From the NCBI RefSeq assembly GCF_964204645.1, contig NC_134033.1, positions 620,001 to 684,000 on the forward strand: 64,000 nt of DNA. Direction: 5' to 3'. The stretch is from Tubulanus polymorphus. Lineage: Eukaryota > Nemertea > Palaeonemertea > Tubulaniformes > Tubulanidae. This document shows, piece after piece, positions 1-11,000 of this stretch. How positions within the stretch are numbered: position 1 is the first letter of the stretch; each line of letters starts with the position of its first letter. The position numbers were made by a program, and so were the translations under genes. The notes below the pieces were generated by a model. The model was not told where the DNA came from. It did no database searches and saw only the letters and a program-made list of their open reading frames with translations.

Positions 1-355
1 GATACAATTACATTCTGAAAAAAATAGGGCAATGATTAATTTGGCCTTTAAAAAATAAAAAAATGTTTCGTTTGAGGCCCAGACTTGGACTCAATGTTAG
101 TGTTTTTATAGAGCATATAGGCATATAGATTGTGAAATGAAATTTTTAAGTAATTTCAAACCTCTTGAGAAAAATTGAACGAATAGTTTGACGAATAGAA
201 TTGATAATCTAAAAATGACGATTAAGCACATTGAAAAGATAAATTGATAATTTGAGAATTGCAACTGATAATTTGAGACTTAACATAGAATCCTCGGGAA
301 AGAAAATGAGATATTATCAGAAATTCTAGAAACAAAAATAAAATGTAATTTTCAC

Positions 356-1666
356 CGTATTTGTCGAATTCTTCGCCTCCGAGGAACTTCTTAACGGATG
401 GATATTTCTTCTCCAGTTTACTCACTCGATCCGGCCCGAGTTCTTTTTTCACTTTTTCTATCGTTTTCTTTTCCAATTCGACGACCGCTTTACCCGGAAG
501 ACCTGTCAATTTCTTGAACATCTCTGAAAAAATAATACTGATGAAATTTCGAATAGCCGAAACCTGCCCTGGAAATTGGCCACATCCTGGTCGGAGTTCA
601 AATGCGTGCAATAACACAAGATGTCAGCGCGATACGGTTCAACCAAAATTCACTGATGATACCAGCAACTGTAAAATCATTCTAAATAATCCTAAGCCGC
701 CGCTGTTACAAACAAATTATCGATTAAAATCAGTTTTCGTTTCAGAGTCGCGTTAAAACCAACATTTCTAAAGTGCAGTTAAAACGAAAAACTTGTTTTT
801 AATGCAGCGTTGAAAGGAAAAGTGAAACATGTTTTTTTTTATTGTGTAGTTTGAATATCATATATATTTTTTTACGTTGCCCGAATTAGCCACCATGAAA
901 TAAGTGTTACGTAGTCCGCGTTAAGCTGGATGGTGGCTGAGCGGAAGGTGGATATCGGGTTTTTTATTTTTCGGGAGGATTTTCACACAAAACCTCGAAA
1001 GGACTGCAGAAAAAAAAATAGAAAATGTGCGAAAATTGTGACGAGTTTGATTCAAATGGTGGAAGAAATTTTTTTTTTTTAGTTGAAAAGTTGTGATTGA
1101 AAAATTAATTTGAAAATCAAGGCTGACAGATCCAAAATATTTTGAGAGAGGAGGGCGAGGGAGCCGGTATTTACCGAGAAGGCTGTTAGTCGATTCCCCT
1201 GTTGACGAGCCTTTGCCATCGGCAAGATTTCCGTAATCTTTGATGACGATTTTAGTTTTATCTTCCAAACTTGATTTGACTTCCCTGGAAACAAATTCAA
1301 AATGAAGAAACACGAAAAAAAACGTAACGGTCGTATGGGTCCGGTTTCACAAAAAAGTTTAACAACTAAATTTCTTTTTTTTTCTGTTTAGTTGCTACTA
1401 ATGTATAACCATGGTTACTTCGTTTCGATTCTCAATGAGGAAACAGATGAAACTACATTCTATGAAACAGGACGCTGTTTTGAGATGCTGCTGAATCGTT
1501 TGGGAATTTTTTTTTTTGGAACATACCTAACAAGTTGAAGTTCGGTGTTGTTGAATATGATAGAACCGTTCACTCCTGTTTGCTGTATCGTTTCCACACC
1601 TTCTGTCTCAATCACCGCACCGAAAACCAGCAAAACAGCAAAAACCGCCGACCAAGAATACATCAT
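356..1666 (-). CDS. Secreted protein of unknown family, 5' part only
   Basis: Three coding exons are visible: 1527-1666, 1175-1284 and 356-523. All have GT-AG borders and matching phases (2, then 1, then 1 open). The start MMYSWSAVFAVLLVFGAVIETEG is a typical signal peptide (written here in full only because it is short enough to judge by eye: hydrophobic core at residues 5-17). The mature part has NGS and NNT glycosylation sequons, then a Ser/Gly/Thr-rich linker. Exon 3 is a lysine/glutamate-rich helical segment (EMFKKLTGLPGK, then VKKELGPDRVSKLEKK) ending KFLGGEEFDKYG. The last donor at 355/356 is open in phase 1, so the gene must continue left; I find no further exon in 1-355. I do not recognise the family. 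Secretion is inferred from the signal peptide; the exon chain is well supported by phase agreement. Confidence 0.6.
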
Positions 1667-1719
1667 TCAATCGCTCTATTCGAGTCCTGTAAATATTTAC
1701 TACATCATTTCACATTGAT

Positions 1720-1948
1720 AAGCCTAAGAAACATGGCACCTTGTTTCTCCACTCTAATGAGCTTAGAAATTGACCCACCATGTCGCCTATCTACCCTGTA
1801 CATTACTTATTTTTTTTAAAATCGTGATCAATTTTACCATAACAGACCCGGCCGCTATAGAAATGAACCGATTACGAATTGTGTCATATTTTACAAAAAT
1901 GACCCGTCCCTCTGCGGAGAAACAATGTATCATTTTTGTTTAGCCTTA
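1720..1948. mobile_element. MITE-like element, family M1, copy 1
   Basis: The two ends are inverted copies of each other: the left end reads AAGCCTAAGAAACATGGCACC and the right end reads as its near complement ending in TTTAGCCTTA. Both inner flanks carry the TTGTTTCTCC motif. The middle contains CGCCTATCTACCCTGTACAT, shared in either orientation with the copies at 19555, 20771 and 31142. No protein is encoded, so this is a non-autonomous inverted-repeat element. Confidence 0.7.
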
Positions 1949-2699
1949 GCGTTACTATTTTTCTAAAATTGAAGACCTAAAACAGAAACATCTCAGCGAC
2001 CGGTTCTATTAAAGACTCGTATTAACCTTCTAAAACCTGGTTTAACTCAATTCAATTTCAACCGACTTAACCCCCTGATTATAGTAAATACCAGCCTATC
2101 ACCCTGACTCCCTGAAAAATATGCAAGTGACAATTTCATGGGTCATCGAAAATTAGAATATCGACTTAAACTGAAAATCATCGACTCAGAAAATACCTCA
2201 GAGTGTGCGGAGTTCAGTTGTTGTTTCTGTAGAAGTTCACCGATAACTGAACCAAATGTTCTTATAACCGAGAGTATCTCAAATTAATCTAATTGATCGA
2301 TTCAATGCCAGATGTGAAACCAACTGTGTCGTCGTCGTCACCCATAACCCCATCATCATCCTTCTATATGTAACAGCCCGGGTTCCCTATTGTTATGTAC
2401 TTTAGACTTGAATAGAGTTAACGGGTTTGATAATTTGAATCTCTGTCGTGTCATGTATCACAGCTGTATTACGTCATAGCAGAGGTAACCCCCCCCCCTC
2501 CCGACCGGAGCCGGAGCCGAACCTCTTCTGTCGACGATTTTTTCATGATTTCGATTTCATCTTATTCGGTGTGGATGTCGGTTCCGATTCGACAGTGATT
2601 TGATGCAGGCTTGACGGTGAACCAAGACTGTTTACCAAGACTAATGCCGTTTAACGGATTGGCCACCGTTGTCCTGCCTCGAAAGTGTGCGGCCGGTGG

Positions 2700-2800
2700 G
2701 CTAGTCGCGCGATCCCGGTCATGGTCACGGTGGTAGGAGCGCTGGACTGGGAAGCGTTTGGTTGCACTGGTCGAATCCCGAATCTATCGAGGGACATTTT
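2700..2800 (+). repeat. Possible tRNA-derived SINE head
   Basis: The stretch GGTAGGAGCGCTGGACTGGG followed about 20 bases later by TGGTCGAATCCCGAAT resembles RNA polymerase III A-box and B-box spacing of tRNA-derived SINEs. No clean cloverleaf can be folded by eye. The rest of 1949-3250 shows nothing I can support as a gene, apart from a C-run and CCGGAGCCGGAGCC near 2490-2520. Confidence 0.35.
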
Positions 2801-3250
2801 CTTTTCCATTCACCGAGATTCGGAATCCCAACAATTTTGGAATATTAATCCCATGGACGACTTTGCTCGGTGCCGACGAAAACCTGTTTTCAACGTCTAT
2901 TTTAAGTGTATTTCGTAATAATGAAATATCCCATTTTAAACTTCCTAAATGCCAAAACTTCCTGAATCCCAATAAGCACAATCGTACATATTCGCGATGA
3001 CCTATTTTCAAAGGACACGTGCGCGCATTATCTGAATGTTTGTCTAGATAAAAGACATTTAAAAAACAACTTGAAGCATATTAACAATCGCCTGACACTC
3101 TGACATTATCTAGAACTCGAGTTCTATGGACATTATAGATATAAATAGATAGCATACACTATACAAGGTTCACGGTTAAGATTTAATGGCCGCGCTAAAA
3201 ACTTTCCGTTAACACAAGACGACACGCGACTTCAGGATCCAGTCTCGAAG

Positions 3251-6200
3251 ATGCGCGGATCTTATTTCAATATCATTTTGATAGTAGGCGCACTATCGTT
3301 GACTACGGTTGCTATAGGCGTCGGCATAGGAACGGCGCTGTTATCGAAACAGACCTCGCTGGAAAAGGCGCGAGAATTACTGAAACAGTTTCCGCTCATC
3401 GACGGGTAAGAGAGAAACATCTATTTATTCTTCTGATATGTGCGTGAAGTCGAGATTTATGTAATTTACAAAATCATTGGCGGTCAAATCGTTGCGAAAG
3501 GAACGTGTTAAATCTATTTGTGTTTTATTGCAGGCATAATGACCTAGCGGACACGTACTATAGATTAGTGAATAATCAAATATACAAACTCGACATCAGC
3601 GAACGTCTACCAAACACGAGTTCACAGACTGATATACCTCGTCTTAGACAGGGCCTATTAGGGGGACAGGTACGTGTGTAGTAGGCCTACCTCACATTAA
3701 GCAGGTCCTCAGCCTCACAAGTAGGTACCTTCTTGGTTTAAAGGCGGTCTATTAGGGGGTTAGGTCGTATCTCGTCTTAAACAGTTTCTCCTAGAATCCC
3801 TAGAACTGATCAGTAAATGGAATATCCCTTTCGGATCTGATTTTAGTTCTGGTCCAGTTATGTCGGTTGTTCCAGTCAAGACAAAGACGCTGTGCGGCGT
3901 TTCATCGAGCAGACTGACGTCATCAAAAGAATCGTGACGCGATACAATGACGTGTTCTCATTGGTGCGATCTGCAGACGGTAAGGATGATGTAGAAAATA
4001 AAATGGCCGCAGTTTCATTCGACGCGTGACTTCCCTGTTCGCTTGCCAGCGTCCCACTGCACTCCCTCAGTACACCATGGCGTCCCTCCGTACACCATGG
4101 CGTCCCTCCGTACACCATGGCGTCCCTCCGTACACCATGGCGTCCCTATGCATAACGGTCCCATGTGTCCTTCTGCACTCCACGGTGGTCCGATGCTTGG
4201 AAAGATTAGTCATTATGGATATTGATAAATCTTATTGATGAAAGACTTGTTATACTCAAATATCTAGATCACCTTTCAGATATAGACCGGGTGTTTAAGA
4301 CTGGTCGTATAGCTAGTATGATAGGAGTAGAAGGCGGTCATGCTATAGACAGCAGTCTAGCAGCACTCAGAAACCTCTATGAGACTGGCGTCAGATATAT
4401 GACCTTGACCCATAACTGTAACACGCCCTGGTAAGTGAGGTTCCGCTTTCCAAGATCCGCTACCTCCATAAACGCCCAATCCGACATCATCGGATCTGCT
4501 AATTTGATTCACATTGCGCCGTAGGTAAGGTGGTGACGTCATTGGGGGAATTTATGGAGGTTGCCATCATCTATTTCAACGGAAAGATAAAGGATGACGT
4601 AAAGATTAGTTCTATTTGATGTAGGAGTGAAAGTTGTTGTGATAAGAATGGCACGTATCGCCCAACAGGAGGTATAACAGCATTCGGCGAGGTAGGCGTT
4701 TTACCAGTTTCTTCTCTTTCTGAGATTTCTGGATTTGATTCATATTTTTCAAATTTAATACGTCAATATGACCCAGTTCTACAGTTCTGGAGTGGTGGAC
4801 ATATAGGCCTACCATCGAACGATGTAATCCTTATGTATCATATCTTAATGTCAACCGGAGTTATTTTATTTATTATATTGAAAATCGAACGCCCTCAGAA
4901 GCGATTTGTGGACCTTTCGCCTGCCATTACCGCTGGGGCTGGTTCCTCAGTTGAGACTTAAGTCCAAAAATGGTCTTAAATTTCAAGACTGGCCTAAAGT
5001 TGTTACATTGGTTATAGAACTGAGGTCTTAAATTGGTCTAAAGTCTAAGCCATGACTATGGAACTGGGCCCAGGAGTTCTAGTCATTGGCACTCTCCGAT
5101 AAAAAAACATTGTGGATGAGCGGTAAGGCTATAGATCCGCCCCTAGCTGGGGTCTTGAATTCTATTTTTTTTTCTGTTGTGTTTTAGATCGTGATAAAAG
5201 AGATGAACAGGTTGGGTATGTTCGCCGATTTAGCGCACGTGTCTGCTGCTACTATGCGTAAAGTTCTACAAGTGTCACGTGCACCTGTCATCTTCAGCCA
5301 TTCGTCTGCGTACGCACTATGTAATCATCCGCGCAACGTCCCGGATGATGTCTTGAACAAAATGGTATAACGCAGTCACCGAATGTTGGGAGAAATAGTG
5401 CGTGCCCCACTTCATGGAATTTGAACTTTCTGCTATCTTTCTGCAGGCCAAAAATGGCGGAGTAGTCATGGTGAATTTTCTAAACGGATTCGTCTGTTGT
5501 CCGCCATTGTGTAATCAGACTGGTCAAAGAGCCACCATCCCAATGGTAGCAGGTACGAGATGATGAGTCAGACACCCGGTCGTGCACTGCCTGGCCTGGT
5601 ATTCCATGTGACAAATATTGACAAATCTTTTACCGTTTTTCCTTTAAAATTATTTTCTCTAAATCACAGATCACATAGATTATATAGTAAAAGCGACAGG
5701 AAGTAACGACCATGTTGGAATCGGTGCCGATTATAATGGCGGAGATAAGTAAGTCTGCGAAGCGTCTGGTCCTAGAGATTATAATAATAGTCGAACAACA
5801 AGCGATATGTTGGGGTTCGAATCTCGTTTTAGTAAACAGTCATAATCAGTTGAGATGGTTCGAATCCTGAATATACAATTAGCAATGAAACTATCATTTC
5901 TATATATCTATTGCCTGCAGGTTCCCGGAAGGATTGGAAGATGTATCCGGATACCCGTATCTATTCGCCGAACTGATTGACAGGGGTTGGACAGACGAGA
6001 ATCTGAAGAAACTAGCCGGTGCAAATCTGATAGAAGCTTTCCGTAAAATGGAAAAGGTAAGACGTAGCCTCGGGTCCCCTGGTGGACTGCAGGGGTATCA
6101 CCTCAAATGGCGTAGTAGGGTATCTCCCTCAGCCCCCGGCCTCAGCCCCAAAAAGGCATGTAGCAGGGATATCCCCCTTAGCCTATCGCGGCGGCGGATC

Positions 6201-6704
6201 AAGGATTCCATGAAGGGGGGTGCACAAATGCAAGTTGGGGCCGGGGGTCCTCCCCATAACATTTTCTAAGATTAGACGCGTGGAGACGCGTTCTGGGCAC
6301 GATCAGAGTACGGGATTTAACTCGCAATATGAATAGTGATGTTTACAACTTTCATGGACGATATGTAGAAAAGCGCTGGTTAATTGTAAACAACGATATA
6401 TCAGTTTACGAATTTTCAGGGATTTTTCACATCCTTGTCTCTTCGTTCTCACGAAAAAGTCAGTCCGTAATTAATAAGTGAGGACTTAAGGGGGTGCACC
6501 CCTGTGATTCCGCCACTGTATGAAGGGCTGTTCGGCTGCAGTATTTATCATCCCTGCCTTCATCATTTTCAGGTACGCGATCGTTTGTCAAAGGATGAAG
6601 TACCGAACGATGAAGTCATCGACGAGCCCATTGTAGCCAGCGACACCTGTCGGACGCATCGAAAAACCAAGGACGACATCGACACCAAACTTTATTTCTA
6701 TTGA
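3251..6704 (+). CDS. Membrane-anchored renal-type dipeptidase (DPEP family)
   Basis: Ten exons join in phase: 3251-3405, 3534-3669, 3847-3979, 4280-4430, 4625-4691, 5188-5364, 5447-5552, 5670-5748, 5921-6056 and 6573-6704, giving 423 aa. Zinc-site motifs of the M19 dipeptidases are all present: DGHND across the exon 1/2 junction, IGVEGGH in exon 4, LAHVS and [10 protein letters not shown] in exon 6, and GIGADYNG in exon 8. The family hydrolyses dipeptides (and leukotriene D4 or beta-lactams in mammals) outside the cell. Residues 6-30 form one hydrophobic segment after a short basic start, followed directly by a charged stem, so a signal-anchor (type II) topology is likely. The C-terminal exon is hydrophilic (ends [13 protein letters not shown]) with no hydrophobic GPI-attachment tail, unlike vertebrate DPEP1. 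Which DPEP paralogue it matches cannot be told by eye. Confidence 0.9.
4071..4148 (+). repeat. 20-bp tandem repeat in a dipeptidase intron
   Basis: The unit TACACCATGGCGTCCCTCCG is repeated almost perfectly about four times inside intron 3. It creates spurious short reading frames on both strands. Confidence 0.9.
4933..5083. mobile_element. Inverted-repeat element, family M2, copy 1
   Basis: Ends are GGGGCTGGTTCCTCAGTTGA and its approximate complement ATGGAACTGGGCCCAGG. The inside is made of short blocks around TTAGATTGGTTATAGAACT and GGTCTTAAG on either strand. Related copies lie at 12346, 12894, 17162, 17993 and 63765. It sits in intron 5 of the dipeptidase gene. Confidence 0.7.
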
Positions 6705-6709
6705 ATAAA
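6704..6709 (+). terminator. Poly(A) signal of the dipeptidase gene, overlapping its stop codon
   Basis: AATAAA begins on the last base of the TGA stop (6702-6704), so the 3' UTR is probably only 20-30 nt long. No other AATAAA lies close downstream on this strand. Confidence 0.7.
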
Positions 6710-8081
6710 GTAACAAAATTAATCCCATCAAAATATTTTACTTCACTTTATTTTTGGATTCGAGGGACATAAACACCACTTCCTGTCTATCACGTAACAT
6801 TAGAATAGTATTCTGGGAGTGACGTCATCAAGCACCTGCGCGCTTTCTGCTTGTAGAATGACAGCTGTTGCACGTGACGTCATAGTTGTTTGCCCGTCAG
6901 TGCTAGAGACATGTCGTCACGTTATAGATAACACCAACAAAAGCTATAATCAGGGAATTTACAAACTTCAACGGTTTGTCATGTGAAATCAATCACTAAA
7001 CATTGTGTATTTTACTGACTAAAGCGTTAGTCAGCGTGGAGATTAAAATGGCTGCAAGACCTGCTCAAGTACTACTAAAATTACTCATGATAAAATTGAT
7101 AAATTCGTGAAAATAGTGGATATTTCCAATATCATCATTACATGATTAAATTACATAGTTCCATTTATCTCCAATAAGGTTCGATCTTCCGATATATTAC
7201 AGACATTTTCAATATATATATTCTTACATATTATACATATATACTACCGATACTCAGTATAGTTTACAAAGGCTTCATAAATATAGATGACATTTTAAAG
7301 GCTTGCGGTTTATATAAAGGAATAAAGCCCTTGTCTTTCCCCGGTGCAAAACAAACATTGACAAATAACAGCTGCATGTCTCGTGCCCCCATAAACCATT
7401 ATATGACTAGAATTAAACATTTGGAATGTAATAAAACATAAATCTACTTAAAATATCAATCAATATTTATAATAATAAAATGTGTAATAATAATAATATG
7501 TAGTTACATAAATATAATTTTTTGTCTAACATGTATAAAATGCACCACGTTTTCTCATTCGATGTTGCCAATAAAACGAACTATCCAGGATGCACGCTCA
7601 CCGCCCTAGCAACTTAAGACTATATAGCAACAAGTTTACGATTCATCATTCCCCTAAATAACTAATATTGACTAGCGCATTACTAACTAGTTAATGCTAA
7701 TGACTATCATGCAAAAAACACAAACAAACCAACACTTTAAAATTTTGATAAAAGCCATGCAATAATTCTACATGTTTATAGAACTATCGGTTATAACCAA
7801 AAGATTTTCTGGTCTCCTGAAGTTCGCTTTAACAAGGTTCCGCTGTATATACAACTATCATTTATAAAACGAACAGATTTTCAGGACTCCTGGAGTTCGC
7901 CGTAACGAGGTTCAGTTGTATATAGAACTGTCGCTTATAACCAACAGATTTTCCGGCCTCCTGAAGTTCGTTGTAACGAGGTTCTGCTGTATATAGAACT
8001 GTCGCTTATAACCAACAGATTTTCGGGACAACTAAAGTTCGTTGTAACGAGGTTCCCGCTGTATATATGTTATAGTTATAT
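6710..8081. other. Intergenic AT-rich stretch with a ~72-bp tandem repeat
   Basis: No gene is supported here. From about 7790 to 8066 a unit of roughly 72 bp is repeated about four times with drift: each copy contains GAACTGTCGCTTATAACCAA, then CAGATTTTC, then GTTCGTTGTAACGAGGTTC. A single stray piece (AAACGAGGTTCCACTGTA) occurs again near 12500, so the unit also exists as a dispersed repeat. Confidence 0.75.
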
Positions 8082-11000
8082 CTAGGCGGTGGGAACTGTT
8101 GGAGTTGTTAAATTCAACCCAAGTTGAGACAGAGTATGATTAACTGTAGACTGGGTCACATTCATCACCGTCGTATGATTCAAATATCCCATCATCGTCG
8201 TCGTCGTCGTGGAAACATTACTGGCTGGTGACATGGTTGTCATGGTGGTGGCGGTTACATTGTTGTAATCAAGAAGCGTATTAACGGTTGCCCCGGTGAA
8301 ATCGAGCCACGCCGGTAACACATCGTAACGGATCAATAAATCAATAATAGTTCGGTAGATATCGTACACAATCGCGAAACAGAAATAAACAGGAAGTGTA
8401 TACTGTAACCAATAGAAACAGTTCGGCAATGGCAGCGGTAACTTTAACTTCCTGTAAGAAAATAAAACATGTATAAATCATTCAGCCATGTTACATGCAC
8501 ATTTATAAATCATTTAACCATATTACATGTACATGTCTCATTATTTCAGCCATGTTACATTTACAAATCGTTAAACCATGTCACATGTCTCTCGATCTAT
8601 CAGCCATGTTACATTTACAAATCGTTAAACCATGTCACATGTCTCTCGATCTATCAGCCATGTTACATTTACAAATCGTTAAACCATGTCACATGTCTCT
8701 CGATCTATCAGCCATGTTACATTTACAAATCGTTAAACAATGTCACATGTCTCTCGATCTATCAGCCATGTTACATTTACAAATCGTTAAACCATGTCAC
8801 ATGTCTATCAATCTGTCAGCCATGTTACATGTTTCTCTTACCCTTGTTCGACGATTCTGGAATTGCGAATCATGAAGAACACGAAGAATCCGGCCTCTAA
8901 ATTCAGAACGGAAGACGCGATCTTTTCTAACATCGATTCGAATCCCTTCGCGGAAAATAAACAACAAAATCATCAAATATAGAGGGAGCCACTCGACGTG
9001 TGTACGGCATGAATCGAGATATGATACAGACCTTCGGGTTGAGCATGGCAACACCGAACACTAAACCAAACCCGAGCAGTGAAAATATACTACGACATAA
9101 ACTGAAATATAACAAATACATGATACAGACACGGACACTGGCATGTGAGCTGACAGCCGATTTATTCATACGAACCACTGAGTGCTACAGAATCGAGAAC
9201 AGAGTTTACTGTTCGTATTCATTATAGCTGACGTATACGTCGATTCCTTCGTTTTACCCCAAACTGAATCTACGATTCCTTTCACTGAAAATAAACAACA
9301 AATACTATCGACTATCATAACATCCTTGATAAATCCCCCTATGACATCATTAGACTGTACTGATTTATCTATCTCTTGAGAAGATGGCTACATCCATCCA
9401 TAGATCCCCCTATGACATCATCAAATCTCTACATTGGTATCTAATATCAATATGATTCCTTTCACTGAAAATAAACAACAAATACTATCAACTATCATAG
9501 CATCCTTGATAAATCCCCCTATGACATCATAAGTCTGCACTGATTCATCTATTTTCTTCGAGAAAAGATGGCTACATCCACCCATAAATCCCCCTATGAC
9601 ATATATCTAATCTCTAAATTGGTATCTAATATCAATTCAGTGTAAATCTGGTAATTAGTGATGTCATAAGGAGAATTCATGGAGGCAGCAATCGTCGTAA
9701 ATGTCTAGTGTACTTACGCGTATGATGCATGGCGCCACCTATCGTCAGGAATGATACAGTGATACTGATTAGAATGAATAACTCGATAAGGAATGCGACC
9801 CAGTCGTACCGAGGGTAGAATTTGTGTAGGATCTGCAACAACATTTAGAGAGATATTCGGAAATTAGGAACAGCTTCTAGACGGTCGACAAGTTTACAAA
9901 GTCAACAACTTCACTAAGTATTTACCTTTATCAATGGAATAGTCGAAATTTCTCCTTCTTGATTTGACCTGCAAAAACAAGAACACGACTAGTAGTCATT
10001 TATTTCTCTGATGATGAAGCTTCAAAAATGTCAAAAAATAAATTGTTAAATCATCAACTGCGGGTTTGCTAATGAAAAACAAGAATATTTTGGATTGGAA
10101 AAGTTGCATTTGCGGTCATTCATTTATTACGCACGCATAAAATTTGAATTTTCCAACCCCCCTCCCCCTCTGTAAGCATTACAGTACGCAATCGCACTGA
10201 CCCCTCCCCCTCCCCTAATGCGTGCATAATAAATGAATGATCCCTTTCTGAAAATGTCTCAATATATGATGTTTTATGCTACTACTAACCTGGCTAGTGA
10301 TATATTAGCTATACAAACAGGATGAACATCTGTGGATGTGTTCGCTTGTTGATGAGGGGTAGAACATCCAGACAACTGTGGAACTATATCTAAAACTGCC
10401 CAACACCTGCAATCAAAATAACGTACAAAATGGCTACCTCTATGTATCACCCTATGACATCATCATTACTATCGGTAATTCATATACAAACAATGACATC
10501 ATTGCTACTATTTCATATACAAACAAAAATAACTTCGACATTTGAGAGATTTCATGTAAGATATGTTATCCTCTACCCCTTCCCTGACACAAGAGATTTG
10601 TAGAAATGAAACTGACCAGAGTATGTTCAGTATCATACACGTTGTTAAACCGGAGAGCACAGCAGTACGAAATCCTCGAACCTGATGCCTCACTGGCGCC
10701 ACCTTCGCGTATAACATCGGCATTACATTGATTATTCCACCTACGATACAGAGATATATAACTTTAGAATGTGGGACTCATCACAGGCCAAGTATTAGAG
10801 GAGTTTTACTGACCTAAAGCTACTGTACCCATCAGAAATGGAGCCCCAACATATTTCCAGTCATTGCTAATCTCATGGTGAATCTCGGCTCCTACCATAA
10901 ACGTTACCACAACCTAGAAAATAATCAACAGTTTCTATATTCCCATATTCAAATCAGCAGTTTCTATACCCATATTCAAATCAACAGTTTCTATATCCCC

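Noticed and set aside
5800-5880. GGTTCGAATC-type boxes as tRNA genes (also near 14080 and 16475)
   Set aside because: Isolated B-box-like strings with no A-box at the right distance and no cloverleaf.
8469-8900. 143- and 126-residue frames rich in HVTCLSIYQPCYIYKSLN
   Set aside because: Product of the 54-bp minisatellite in a transporter intron.
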